Positions 10,852-22,510 of a stretch of 56,213 nt of DNA are shown here, piece by piece. The notes under the pieces were generated by a model. That model saw only the letters and a list, made by a program, of their open reading frames with translations, searched no databases and had not been told where the DNA came from. Position 1 is the stretch's first letter. The number at the start of each line of letters is the position of its first letter. Source of the stretch: Punctularia strigosozonata HHB-11173 SS5 (taxonomy: Eukaryota; Basidiomycota; Agaricomycetes; Corticiales; Punctulariaceae); contig NW_006767437.1 in assembly GCF_000264995.1 (NCBI RefSeq), forward strand, positions 1,011,578 through 1,067,790, given 5' to 3'. The position numbers were made by a program, and so were the translations under genes.

Positions 10852-12252
10852 CTAAAGCCTCGCCCTAGCAACTGCGTGCTCCTCAGCAATCACCGGAATA
10901 TGCAAATCCCCCTTCGTCGACTTTACGATATCGGGGTACAGCGTCGCCTGTGTCACGCATCAGCCGTGGCACACATATATATATCATCGAACCGTAACGC
11001 CAGCGCTCACCTTAATCAACCCAAGACTTCCCTCCTTCGCAAGGGTACTGACCCGTTGGGCAACTTGCTGAGCCTTCGCCAGCACCGCTTCCGTGTCACT
11101 GCCTCCCTCTACGAGCACGTCCACCAACCCCGCTTTAAGCGCCTCCTGCGGCGTGAAGCGATACCCCTCTACCGCGACCTGCCGATGTACCTGCGCGCTG
11201 CCGACCTTACCCCGCAGGAGACCTACAAACGACTCTGGCCACGCGGCGCCGAAATGAACCTGCGCAGGTAATCCGTCAGTCACCCCCTTCGTTTCCGAAA
11301 GCAACCAGAGTCTGCAGAGCCCCGGGGATGGGACAGGGGGAAGGGGCGTGGCGCGAGCGTGCGTTCGTGACTTAGACTTGCCTCGTTCATGCACATCCAA
11401 GCGCGCCGCTTGCTCGCGTCGGTCATGACCCGATAGTCGCAACAAAGGCTAATCATCATCCCCGCCGCGAAGCAGTGGCCGTTGATCGCAGCGACCGTGG
11501 GTACTGCACAACGAAGAGCATGGTCAGACTTGTACGTGTGACCTCTTCCACCCGCAAGCAGGGCCAAGCTTTGCGAGCTCCCGGACGATAGCTTTACTCA
11601 GCCTGGTGCCCAAAACCGGGTGCAGAGGGGTTGCTTCGGGGCTCGCGGGGCGACGGACATCATGATCAGGTTCGGCACTGTGACACTCACTAGGGAACGT
11701 GAGAAGGCGTCGTAAGAAGGGGTTCAGCGTCGCTGCGTCGTCACAAGCAAAGCCTCAGCGTCCTGCGAGGTATCCCCATCTCAACATAGTAATGCACAGA
11801 AAACATACCAGGGAAGAACGCGTCACTGCCTTTGACGTTGTCGTAATCGAGGCCTATAAGCAGCGCGCATGCCATCAGCTCCCGTTAATTATGCAATTTC
11901 CGAGGCGGATGCTGACGCACCGTTACTGAAGAACTTGTCTTGCTTCCGGTTCCCGACAATTATAAGAGCGCCGGCTCCAAGATCCTTGTTACCAGAGGTA
12001 TAGCCCTGGTGCCATGCGTCGCGCCATTCCTTCTCCACCAGGTCGAGCGCCGGTTTGAACCCGTGGTCGATGAACGTAGGCGTGATCCTGCTATCCTCTC
12101 CGTTGTGCATCTCGATGACCCATATGGACGAACTGGCTTCCCTCCGAGTTTCAATCCGTTTGTCTCATAGCGACACGCGAAGCAAAGCGCCACATACGAT
12201 GCGTGACCGTCAAGAGCGGTTTTTCCGACGGGAGGCTGAGCGGGTAAGACAT
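10852..12252 (-). CDS. Enoyl-CoA hydratase/isomerase (crotonase), probably peroxisomal
   Basis: This crotonase-fold enzyme is of the type that moves or hydrates double bonds in fatty acyl-CoA. It starts at ATG 12252 (MSYPLSLPSEKPLLTVTH). Exons continue with IWVIEMHNGEDSRITPTFID and ALIIVGNRKQDKFFSNG, then LDYDNVKGSDAFFP, an exon near 11580-11640, and the oxyanion-hole segment VPTVAAINGHCFAAGMMISL with CDYRVMTD. Next come VHFGAAWPESFVGLLRGKVG and PQEALKAGLVDVLVEG. The last exon reads ATLYPDIVKSTKGDLHIP and ends RARL before the stop at 10852. The final tripeptide ARL fits a type-1 peroxisomal signal, so beta-oxidation of unsaturated fatty acids in the peroxisome is the likely role (isomerase more likely than hydratase). 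The exon near 11600 is the least certain. Confidence 0.82.
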
Positions 12253-12738
12253 GGTTGGATTCAAGTCGTCGGCTTCGTCGTGGGGTCCTGGTTTGTTATA
12301 CAGTGCGGGGTATCGCCAGTGCAAGGTATCCGGGCGCAAGCAAGAAGAAACCCGGTACATATGCTGTCTAACACGTGAATGAGAATCGGGCTATCGGCAC
12401 TGGCACAGCCACCGGCATCCTGCCCAGGTCCGGGTATGCCATCCTCCAGACGCAGGTGCGAGAGCAGGCTCGCTGTTCGTTTGTGTTGACTGGTATGTAT
12501 GAACGTCGAGGGGAGTAACGAGCGCCTGTTGACAAGTTCAACACACGGGCATGTCACGCCGGCGCCGTATGACCGGCCGCCTCAAAGCACCCATGCGCGA
12601 CCCTCGCGCGTTGTCAGGGACTCGCGGCTAAGGCCAGGAATATCGTCCAGAACCGGTCCAGAAAACCAAGCTTTTCTGTGAAGATCAGACCATCCTGAAG
12701 TCAGATCGCCGAGGTGTCTCTCAAATCGACGCGCTCAT
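12253..12738. other. Intergenic between two minus-strand genes
   Basis: Promoter of the crotonase gene and 3' flank of the HIT-finger gene. Short frames only; no gene supported. Confidence 0.5.
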
Positions 12739-13439
12739 TTATATGACCCTACGTTCGCACCGCGTCTCGTTATGTACAGATTCGCAATTCATGTCGCAAT
12801 ACGGTTCTGCGCACTTCTTGCACTTGTACGCGCCCCAGTAGCCACACACGGTGCAGATCATACGCGGAGGCTCAGGTGGAGGTGGAACGACAGCCGTCAA
12901 ATACGTAGGCACGTCCGGCGGAAGATCAGCGATTCCCTGTGGGTGTGCGACCGAGCCCGTGAGCACGCGCGTATAAACCACCGGCAGAAGCGAGCTGTAG
13001 CCATACCGACTCGTCGATCAGCGTCGCCAGGTTCTTCTTGTACAGGATGGCCGTCCGGACGTTCATCGTCGACTTCTTCTTGCGTCCCCAGTTGCGCTTG
13101 TCGGAGATGGTCTGGCGCGCGCGGCTCTTGGCGGTGCGCCCACCCCCGCCTTCGTCGTCGTCGTCGTCGTCGAGGCCAAGCGCAGCATATGGCGCCGAGG
13201 GCTCGCTGTAGTTTGATCTCTGTTGCTCGTGGCCCGGTTCAGCCGTGCCACGACCATCGGAATTCATGAGAAACTCGCCTCGAGCTCGTCGAGATGCTTT
13301 TTTCGTCGTTTTGTCAGGAGGTCGGGGTCGATGCCCGCGGCTGTCTGCTGAACCTGTCTGCTCGCTTGGCGTGCGGCATTTCTCAGTATATCGACGCGTA
13401 CGAAAGGAGATCGAGCTTACGCTGCCTGCGAGGAGGCAT
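12739..13439 (-). CDS. VPS71: HIT-type zinc finger protein, Vps71/ZNHIT1-like (SWR1 complex)
   Basis: Vps71/Swc6 (human ZNHIT1) is a subunit of the SWR1 remodeller, which places histone H2A.Z. The start ATG (13439) gives MPPRRQ. An intron at 13365-13420 leads to PSRQVQQTAAGIDPDLLTKR and RKKHLDELE. A second intron (13220-13278) best fits the rare GC..AG type and joins ELE to RSNYSEPSAPYAALGL, followed by an acidic Asp run. KSTMNVRTAILYKKNLATLI is the family's conserved stretch. After a third intron the C-terminus holds the HIT finger, ICTVCGYWGAYKCKKCAEP and YCDMNCESVHNETRC, with all Cys and His in place. It probably acts in the nucleus. Only the GC..AG choice is uncertain. Confidence 0.85.
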
Positions 13440-14005
13440 GGTCACGATCCTTGTCACTGTCAGAAGACAAGTCGCCGAGCACAGCTTCAATGAAGTCATG
13501 GATCTTGATACTTCTACGTATATCATATATCGTACATATCGATGCATGTCTTTGATGAGTACGTTCAAACCATGGTTGATTGCAAATTGCTATCACACCC
13601 TATCCACAGAGACAGATATCGTATAACATGAACTTCTTGCGCAGGTTTGAACGACAAGGTATAAAAAGACAGTGCATCCGCGCCCTGGGTCTTGCAAGTT
13701 GGTATGAAACCTATCCAGGTGCGTAACAGGCGGGTAGAGCAGGATTAGAAATGTCATAACGGAAGAATCTCGATTCAAGGGATATAACCCAATCGGGTGA
13801 AGCTCCTTCCTAATCGAGGTTGATGCGACGGCGGCCTCGATATTCGTTTGCCCTGTGCGTCACATTTACCCCGGGATCGAAGACATCCGCAAGAGATGAC
13901 GTTGGGCGACGGAATCATATATGAGCAAACCCAGGTTGCTTGCTCGCCGCACAAACCAATCCACCAACCTCGTCCATCTCTTTCACCACCCAAACTTGAA
14001 TCATT
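13440..14005. other. Divergent intergenic region
   Basis: Shared upstream region of the HIT-finger gene (-) and the small gene at 14006 (+). A GGTATAAAAAG word near 13659 and a run near 13910-13920 (CATATATGAG) are TATA-like. No coding frame is supported. Confidence 0.5.
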
Positions 14006-14459
14006 ATGAGCGGAGGAGCTGTAAGTCACCACTCAGGCGTCGGAATGCCATGCTCACGTGGGAACCTCCGCGCTAGGCCGGTTTCTTGCACGACGGGCGC
14101 GAGTATAAACCTGATACCGTTGAGACCATCGACCGCGCCAGCGGTGTCGACGCTACATCCCAGCAACGCGCCAAGCGCGAGGATCGCGAAACGGCCAAGT
14201 CCGAGGAAACGGGCACCGTGTCCAAAAGTATGTGGTCATATCATCGTGGCCATGCTTGAAGCTTACCGTACTCAAAGGCGAGATTGATTCTTTGAAGGCT
14301 GACCAGTACCCTGATGAACAGAACGTCGAGGGGCGCACACGAGGAATCAAGGTAGATGCATTCAAGCAAGAGCGGGAAATGGACAAGTTCCTTGACGAGC
14401 AGGGAATCACGGATGCGGACCAGGACGTGGAGATTAGTAAAGCCAGCGGGAGGGCTTGA
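14006..14459 (+). CDS. Small hydrophilic protein of unknown function
   Basis: Three exons. Exon 1 is only MSGGA, with a strong GTAAGT donor (14021). Exon 2 reads AGFLHDGREYKPDTVETIDR, then ASGVDATSQQRAKREDRET to about 14226. Exon 3 gives GEIDSLKADQYPDEQNVEG and VDAFKQEREMDKFLDEQGI, then a stop at 14459. The product is about 115 residues, highly charged, with no helix for membranes and no signal peptide. The splice sites are strong and the frame stays open across all three exons, which argues for a real gene. I do not recognise the family. The Glu/Lys-rich middle suggests a disordered or coiled protein. Confidence 0.68.
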
Positions 14460-14584
14460 GTCATGACCGATGTAGAACATTAAACTGTAATGATCGCTTT
14501 AAAAGCAACTTGATTTCCTTTGTATTCAACTCTTCGTGAGATACCACAGGTCATTCTGAAGATATGCACACATACGTAGCCATT

Positions 14585-16556
14585 TTACATAACAGCGCAA
14601 GACAAATTGCTATTTTCGTGCTTCCAGCCAGGCAATTCGTTGATATCCTTTGACGTCTCTTCGCGGCCGTCGCTGTGCGAAGGGTCGCCCACGCCCGGTC
14701 TCCACCGCCACTTCTGCGCGAGTTCCTCATCGAGCTGAGGTAGAGCCCATTAAACTTCGGCGCAGTTATATCCGCAAGTGCTTACCTTGCCCTCAAGGAG
14801 GTCCGCGATCCATTTCCCGACTACAGGAAGAAAGGAAAAACAGTGCCTGCTCAACAGAATCAGCGTGGAGGAAAAGAAGAAAGAAGATGCTGACACACCC
14901 GCTATCGCCCGAAGCGATGGTCAAGTTCTTGTACCCGGGGTAAGGTGTAATTAGCCAATACCTATCCGCAGTGTCTGCATCGCCGATGAGAGATCAGCTG
15001 AATTAATAACATGAGACGACGAAGTGGATTACCTGTGCACCAGCACATCTTCTGGTCCAGCTGGGGACGATCCGTAAAGCGGGGAAGCATAGATTGGATA
15101 ACTTTGCTCATCGTCTTGACGCTTTCGTCGGGGACGGTGTCCGTCGGATGCTCTGCATGCGACCGGGGAACGGAGATACGCGAGGGTTTGGACGCGCCGA
15201 AAGGTTTCACGTTCTCTTCGTAATGCGTGAACCCGGGGAACCTGGCACCGGTGAGCTGACGAGGACGAGGGGAACGACGACGAACTCACTCGTCACAAAC
15301 CTTGATTAGATTATCCCTGCGGGTCTTCAGGTCAACCTCCCCGATGAAGTCGCGGTTTCGCACTCACCTAGATGGCTCGAAGAAGAAACCCTGTTGCGTG
15401 CATCAGATCAAATCACGCCGGAGGGCGGGAGAAACGCTGCGAACCAGATCTCCGTTGTAGACGACAGGACAGCCCTTGTACTCGGCCGCCTCTTCATCAG
15501 ATAGTTTAATATGGCACAGCACCCAGCACTGCGCGAGATTCAGCGCAGAGATCTCATATTGAAGGAATCGAACCTCACTTTGGACAGACATTGGCCCTTC
15601 AAATCGATGAGACTGGGAGTCCACGCCCCTGTCGCGAGGACGACATGGTCAGCGTAGTGTTTCGTTCCATCCTCAGCAAGGGCGCCTATGATGGTGACGC
15701 CATCCTCGGAAACTATAGGCTCCTTAAAGGTTCCAGCACTAGAACTGCGTCAGCCGCAGTATACTCGTGCGCATGCGAAGGTTGACTGACGGCCCGGATG
15801 TAAACGTGACGCCTCGCTCATGAAGCTCGCGTCCGACAGAGTTGAGGGCGTCGCGCGCTGCAACCCATCCGCCTTCTGGGTTCCAGATGCCTTTCCAGCC
15901 CTGATGTCATGGTATCAGGGCACGTATCACGTAGAAACAATCAATGAAGTATATTACCTCAATATGAGCATCCTTCAGCTGCGGGACGTGGCGAACGAAG
16001 TCATCCTTGTTATCCAGCCATTCGACTCCAGGCCATTTCTCTTCAACGAGACGGTCGTAGGTGCGCTTAACACCCTTTGTGACGTCATTATCCAAGCCGC
16101 AAGAGGCATCCACCTGCGACGATCTTTCACCACCGAGCGAGCAAACTTAGAGGCAGCAGAGACACTGACGGTTCCAGTATTATGATAGTAAGGCTTGAAT
16201 GTCTCGTCGTTCGCCCAGGCATGGATCGCTTGCTTGGACAGCTCCGCGTGGAAGGGATTCGAGTACTGGCCACTGGACGCGATCTTGTTCAAATCGTACC
16301 CCGCCGAGCGCTGAGACGGTATTGGCCACACGTCTATGACATGGATGTCAGTGTACCCTCTACGCGCTAGGTGAAGCGCCGTCGACGACCCCTAAACACG
16401 AACTGAGCCTTCGGTGCAAGATCGGAGATGAGACTCGAGCCAATCACCATCACACCACCGCCACCCACGATCAGAATCCTGGCTTCGTCTCAGTCCGATG
16501 GCGTTCAAAGGCGCGGGAATTTTGACTGACTTGGATTCTTTGCTAATCGCGGCCAT
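14585..16556 (-). CDS. FAD-dependent amine oxidase, DAO family (fructosyl amino acid / sarcosine oxidase-like)
   Basis: A flavoenzyme that oxidises an amine to an imine with release of H2O2. Start ATG 16556 (MAAISKES). Splicing gives ILIVGGGGVMGSSTALHLAR, the GxGxxG FAD-binding fold, then GYTDIHVIDVW and SAGYDLNKIASSGQYSNPFH. Middle exons hold VRFLQYEISALNLAQCWVL and AAEYKGCPVVYNGDL, then QGFFFEPSR (about 15365-15391). Further on are FTHYEENVKPFGASKPSRIS, HPTDTVPDESVKTM and DQKMCWCT. The late exons give NLTIASGDSG joined to HCFSFLPVVGKWIADLLEG and QKWRWRPGVGD, and a stop at 14585. MCWC and GDSGH are where this family binds flavin. Substrate undecided. The protein ends AVM, so no clear peroxisomal signal. 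Confidence 0.83.
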
Positions 16557-17426
16557 CGTTGATTGCGGGCTGGGAGAGCATTCCGAAGAGAGGCAAAAGT
16601 GAATCTTATAAATTGCCTTATCTAGCGATAACGATCACGTGGCGGTATCCTCTGCCGCATGGAATGGGGAAAGCGGCATAAATGCCGGCGCATAAAATTA
16701 TAAGTAGGGCGCCGAGGAGGGCTGCAACGAGCAAGGGGTGGTCTCGTAGCAGTGCGGATACGAGAATTTGCAGCGAAGTGGACAAATGGAGGCCGCCGGG
16801 ACATCCTCAATATGATCTTAACGGCACGATGCACGCATGCTGGTCCAGGCAAGAGAAAAAGGAACGAGGCGCACGACATGAGGTGAGAAAAGGGTCGACG
16901 GCGAGAGTTGAGAACGATGTTCAACACGCTGAGTGCGAGGGTCTGCTGACCAGGTACGTCGTCTTCCCGTCTGAAATGCATCCAGTCGAAGATCGAATGT
17001 GACCGAAAGCGACTCAACCGTGGAGCACCGGGATACAGAGCAGGGTGATGAATGTTCTGCGGCATCTAATTGCGACCTTAACAGCCTCGCGAGAGCCCAG
17101 AATCGACAGCCGCGGAGGTCGGGCATCACTTGCAGACGTTCGTTCAGGTTGAGAGATTCGACTAATGGCAGCATTTTGTGTGCTTTGTGAGCGCGTCATA
17201 GCGTGGATTCCAGATAGAATGGTTGACCATCAGTAAGGAAGAAAGGTCGGTGAAAGATGGGAAGGCGGCGCGAACGGAGAAGTATCGGTGTGAGCGGAGG
17301 AAGGAAGTGAGGTGACGTGCGTGACTTGACCGAAACCATCACCATTCCTCTTCGCTCCCCCTTGGTTGCGATCCCTCTGGCCTCTGCAACCACGCCGCCG
17401 CGATTACACCCCCTTGAGGGCATCCG
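16557..17426. other. Divergent intergenic region (oxidase / sirtuin)
   Basis: Upstream region shared by the flavin oxidase (-) and the sirtuin gene (+). Overlapping open frames of about 100-150 codons near 16620-17170 have Arg/Ser-rich random composition and no splice logic. Nothing supported. Confidence 0.5.
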
Positions 17427-19396
17427 ATGACCCTCTTCTTACCTCTGGACCCGTCAGAGGATCTACCAAGCAAATCGACATTTTTGTCCGCTGCCCACGA
17501 CCGGGAGGCCCAGCTGAACGGAGTTCTGAAAGCCATCAGAAAGGCCAAACGGATCGCCGTCGTTTCTGGTACGCCTGGGTAAATCCCTTCGCGGTTGTTG
17601 CGTGTCCTCAGCATGTTCCAGGCGCGGGCATATCTGTACAGGCGGGCATACCCGACTTTCGATCGAGCGAAGGGCTCTTCCAGACGTTAAAGCGGGACAA
17701 CCCGAAGGAGTTGATCTCGTCAGGCAAGGACCTGTTCGATGCCTCGGTATTCAACGTGAGTATCCTCCAGAACCCTCTCGTAAAATTATCCTACTTCCGG
17801 CACGCTATATGCTAGCAAAAACGCTGACCCTCGCTTCAGTCAGAGAACACCACCGCAATGTTCTGTCAAATGATAGCCAGACTATCTGAACTCTCTCAAG
17901 AGGCTGAGCCCACTCCTTTCCACCAATTGCTACGCTCCCTCGACCGCCGTTCGCAACTCCTCCGTGTCTATACCCAGAACATCGATGCCCTTGAGTCCAA
18001 GTGCGGCCTGTCCTTCGGAGTCCCGGACTCCAGCCGTCGCTCGAGGCATAAAGCCAAGGCGAAGTCACCTCCCGACGATTCTGCGCTAGCTGGGGAAGAC
18101 TATGACCGCCTCCCGTCCCCTCCCATTGAAATACCGCGCTGCATCCCCCTTCACGGCACCCTCCAGACCATGTACTGCAAGACCTGCACGCACAGCTTTC
18201 CTCTCCAGGAGCATCTTCCCGCCTTGATCTCCGGCCAGCTGGCTCTGTGTCCCGAGTGCGAGGCAATGGAACAGACGCGGCAGTTGGTTGGCAAGCGCGC
18301 AAGGGGGGTGGGGATCCTGCGGCCCGGCGTGGTACTCTACAACGAGGACCACAAAGACAGCGAGCGGGTCGGCGAGGTAGTCGCGAGGGACCTGATGGGT
18401 GGATCCAGGGGGCGGTCCCCGCCGGACCTGCTCTTGGTGGTCGGCACTAGTCTCCGCGTTCCCGGGACGAAGACGATTGTACGCCAGTTTTCGAAGGCCG
18501 TTAGGTCTAGAGACGCAGCCGCGTCCTCTGGGACCGAAGGCTCGACATCTCGCCTGCCTACTCCCTCGCCTTCTCCTCGCCGAACACCGGCAGCGGCGGA
18601 GGAGGCGCCGATCCGCAGCATCTACCTCAACTTCGACTTCCCCGTTCCGACAAGAGAGTGGGAAGGGGTCTTTGACGTCTGGCTGAAGGGCGATGTGCAG
18701 GTGTTCGCGCGAATGCTGCAAGAAGCGATCGCCAAGGAGGAGCAAGCGAAGGCGCTTGCGGTGGAGAAGCGCAAGCAGAAGCAAGAACAGGCGGCGGCGG
18801 CGGCGGCGGCGCACGCATCTGCAAATGCCCTTCATTCGGTGCCCACCAAGAAGAGGAAGGTATCGTCGCAGGACCCAGCTCACCGGACGACGAAGAAGCG
18901 GAGGATGAGCAACGGCACACTGCTCACGCCACCCTCCACTCCGCCTGGCCGACTAACCGTCAAACTCAAACCCCCGAGTTCCTCAGCCCTTACACCATCA
19001 GAGCGTTATCCTTCTCTGGTGGAACCTGACGATCGACATCGCACCGGTATCGTGATATGCATCCCGCCGCGGCCTATCAGACCTTCAAGTCGTCCATCTT
19101 CCGCCCATTCGCGTAGGAGGAAATGCGAAGTTTGGATGTCGAAGACCCCTACGTGCTACAAGACCTATCGGCATGGCGGGCCTAATACTGCACGTGCGCT
19201 AGTATATCGCCCCAAGGATGCATGCACGGACGCCCTGTCTGACATGTCCGACCTAACGGACATATCCGATCCGGAGAGCGACCTTCTTCCTGATTGCGCT
19301 CCTCGAACTAGACATTTCGACCCGTCTCCAGGACGAACGGACGTTTCATATGCAGGCTTGGACGCCGAGCAGCGACCTCTTGTTTCTCCCGGGTAG
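17427..19396 (+). CDS. Sir2-family NAD-dependent deacetylase, Hst3/Hst4-like, long C-terminal tail
   Basis: A class I sirtuin. Yeast Hst3/Hst4 remove acetyl from histone H3 K56, which guards genome stability. The start ATG (17427) gives MTLFLPLDPSEDLPSK. Exon 1 ends RIAVVSG and splices to AGISVQAGIPDFRSSEGLFQ (NAD pocket). A second intron ends near 17838. The long last exon has YTQNIDALESKCGL, the catalytic HG in CIPLHGTLQTMYC, zinc ligands CKTC and CPEC, GVGILRPGVVLYNEDHKDSE and PDLLLVVGTSLRVPG. The catalytic core ends near residue 390. A tail of about 200 residues follows, with Ala runs, basic clusters (KKRKV, KKRRM) that look like nuclear signals, and Ser/Pro-rich stretches. All catalytic motifs are present. 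Confidence 0.9.
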
Positions 19397-19623
19397 TTCC
19401 CTCCGACACGGACCGTATCATGCGCCTTGTTCGGTATCTATCGGACCTTTCATCGCTTTAGAGGTCATATTGCGCGATTAAATATTATGCGTCATTTCAG
19501 ACTGATGGTTCGAAAACTTGGCCGCCCATGCAATCTATCATCTCGTTCTTCGCGCAGTCGTGGACGCCGAAGTAACAGCAACAACCACCCCAGGATCTAC
19601 GACGCAGCCACCCCCAGCGATGA

Positions 19624-19910
19624 CCGCATGACATCCTCAAGGTCGTTCTATCGTACGTTTACGATTTGATGCGGTGGCAGACCCTCACAAGCGATCCCAA
19701 CTACCCGGAAATCTTTGAGCACGTTTCTCTAGCAGCCATACTTATTGTTTGCGAGGACTGGTCCTTCTTAGGAGTCTCGCTGCAGTATAGAGCACCGTAA
19801 CTGAAGTCGCCCGACCGTGACGCGGCCAGCTGAGACGGGTTTTGCAAACGGTTCTCCAAATGTCTGATCTAACAAACATGGCTGTCGTGCTCTACCTCGA
19901 CGAGGATATA
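19624..19910 (+). pseudogene. Decayed copy of the downstream F-box-like family
   Basis: The + strand reads PHDILKVVLSYVYDLMRW (19624 on), then LIVCEDWSFLGVSLQYRAP and a stop near 19798. Beyond a frame change it reads LQTVLQMSDLTNMAVVLYLD (about 19846-19905). These match, in order, the F-box, the VCKDWYFAGVAILYAE segment and the TVTLRSDLANLVRTVVLKLD segment of the gene at 22511. No downstream LRR part is recognisable. So it is the broken 5' part of a fourth family member, lying at the head of the tandem array. Confidence 0.75.
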
Positions 19911-20263
19911 CGTGTTGCGATCGACTTCATCGTGAATCCGTCACCCATGCATCGGATGACGACAAGGTAGATTTCCGCTGTTGTCCATGAGACGCGGACA
20001 TGCATCGAGTTAACAAGCGCTTCATCCGGTATGCATGATCATTGAACAAGGGCGTAAGCTAAGAGTGTCGCATAACGGTACAGCCTTGCACACACCCCTT
20101 TGCCCTAGGCCTCCCTGGCTCTACGTTCTGCTCACCACCAATCCCAGCACGTGGCGGCGTTATCGAGACTTGAAGGGAGAAGAGAGATCGACAAACCGTG
20201 TGGCCATACTGTTCCTGCCATTCGACTCGGAAGTTTGCAGCTGCCGATCAGCACAGGTCGCGA

Positions 20264-21812
20264 ATGCGGTCCATCCTTCCATCCTTCAGGTTGCCATCAA
20301 AGCGGCGGCGCAAAAGTTGTCCACTGGTACAAAGCAGCCATCCGTACAAATTACCGCACGATATTCTCAGGATCATCCTATCGCACGTCTGCGACCTCCC
20401 GCCTTGGCATTCCTCCATAGTTGACCGCAAAGCTTTTTTTTACCCCGAAATTCCGCAACGTAAATTTCTCCCCCTACTCATCGTCTGCAAAGAGTGGTAT
20501 TTCTCGGGTATCTCACTCCTCTATGCATCGCCCTACCTACCCTCAGCCATCGCGCTGGGGCATTTGTCACGAACAGTTTCTCTGCGACCCGATTTGGCCG
20601 ATCTAGTGCATACTATAATGCTATGGCCTGGATATAGAACAGTCTACAAACTTGAGACTAAGCCTCGCTCCTTTGGTGCGCGGGCTCTCGACGTACTGCG
20701 CAGTGAGGTCGGCCGTCAACAACGGGCAGAGCAAAGAATGACGAACGATTTCCACTCGATCATCGGGGCTTGTAGGAACATAACCTCGATCAGCCTGCCC
20801 CCACTCTTCAATATATTCCCTCTGGCCTCAAACCGCCATCTTCCTTGCAATACTGTTCATCTCCGTCGATTGTCACTTTGTGGTGAAGGCCCCCAGGATC
20901 GCGCTGGACCACTCACATTTGCAGTGCGTGGCCGTTGTCTATCCTCTACTTCTACTACCGTCATCGAGCTGGATCTGCGAGACCTTGAGGAGCTCAACCT
21001 CTCCGATCCCGATGTCATCACCGATTGGGATCTACCACCGCTACCTCCCCTTCATACATTGCGGATGATGTATACTTCCCTACCCTCGCCTGGTGGGATG
21101 AGACCAATGCCACTTTTCTCCGAGCAGCATAACCTCAAGGTTATCGAGCTCCGCCTTTTGGACATGCCGACTGACATGCCGGACCTCTCCCCCTGCATCC
21201 AATGCATCCAGTCCAACGCAGGCACCTTGGTGGAACTTACCCTGCTAGGTCCGGCGGAACTTTACATCGCAGGACACCTTGATTATCGGAAGTTCTCCGC
21301 ACTGCAGCGCCTCAACATCGGCTACATTGAAGGCGAGGAATTCCCATTTGAACCCGCATCCCTTCCCGACTCCTTGAAGGTCCTTACCGTGCATTGGTCG
21401 GATGAACACTCGCCATACACCGGCAAATTGGGCTACTTCTTCCGTAGCTCACGTCTGATGTTGGAACATCTCAACGACACAGAAGCATTCCACACGATTA
21501 TGGCACCGGGAGGCGTGGTTGTAATGGAGACGCTCGGCAAGGATTCGTCCGACCTACATACCTTCTCCGAAGAGTGGAACATCCAACTTTTACTGGAATT
21601 GGACTCCGAAGGTGCGTCCCGCGAGTGACCGCAGATGGGCACATGTATGAGGTTTGAAACTAATCATCGATTCTGCAGCACGGGATCCTGTTCATCTGGG
21701 TCACATTAAAGGTGTCCCGTTCACGTCTACACTCACAGTTGCATTCTTGCCTTTTGAGTGGGCGATCGTGCGGATCACCCCATCTCGCGTCCGCTATCTG
21801 ACCATGGTATGA
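20264..21812 (+). CDS. F-box-like/LRR protein, tandem family member 1
   Basis: Start chosen at ATG 20264 (MRSILPSFRLPSKRRRK), since it aligns with the start of member 3 (MHSLLSHLKLPFKRR). The F-box-like part is YKLPHDILRIILSHVCDL, followed by LLIVCKEWYFSGISLLYASP. The long middle has irregular leucine-rich repeats (TVIELDLRDLEELNLSD, LQRLNIGYIEGEEFPFE). The main exon runs to about 21610, and a terminal exon can be seen: after a GTGCGT donor and an acceptor near 21679 the frame reads ARDPVHLGHIKG and TLTVAFLPFEWAIVRI to a stop at 21812. Members 1 and 2 share this terminal exon, which supports it. F-box proteins usually bring substrates to SCF ubiquitin ligases; the substrate is unknown. Confidence 0.78.
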
Positions 21813-22510
21813 CCGTCATATGCAATAAAAACATGAACCCGTGTTGGTTGTAGCACATCACCATGGCGATGTCGTGCGTATTGTTCGGACTTTTTGCTCT
21901 ATTGAAGCCGTCTATAGTCAATCGTCATCCGAAGGAGTATTTTCTCGTGTTAACTCGAACAGCGTGGAAATAGCTTTAACCTCCTTGGTACAAATACGGC
22001 ACCTTTCGTTACTGTTGGATTATCACCCCATATGAATGATCGTGAGGTGAAGTAGTTGCAGCACCAAGTCGCGCATACTCCGAAGACGTCCGTACTTGAG
22101 TCGTAGGAAATGTCCGATCCTCGAACTGGTGAAGCTCATTGGCCCGTGGCGTATGTTCCACTGTCCAAAAAGCAACATAGTCGGCCGAGCCCACTGCGTT
22201 ACGCGTGTGTACGTCGACAGGCTCCTGCCCATCCACTCTCCAGCTATTTGCGCTCCAAAACAGAGAGCGCCCGCGAGGCTGAATCCGACTTCCGTGGTGA
22301 AGGACGCCAAATTCGGAAATCCAGGACATTTTAGGATTTAAAAGAGGGGAGTGGCAGTGGAGAGTTGATGCGACGTATATCCGAATAGTGGGGGAGCGCA
22401 GGAGCCTGGCTCGTCGACGTGAAGCGTATCTGCCCCAGTATTTGAGCTCAAGGCTAGTTCGCTGAATATCAACCCGCCTGGCTATTATCTTGTGTTGTGC
22501 GCCTTGACGA
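21813..22510. other. Intergenic between F-box members 1 and 2
   Basis: Two overlapping minus-strand frames stay open here (22009-22545 and 22023-22310), but neither resembles a known protein and no splice pattern supports them. TATA-like words are weak. Treated as promoter of member 2. Confidence 0.45.

Noticed and set aside
18086-18883. 265-codon open frame on the minus strand
   Set aside because: Antisense of the sirtuin exon; Arg/Leu runs mirror the Ala/Lys-rich tail.
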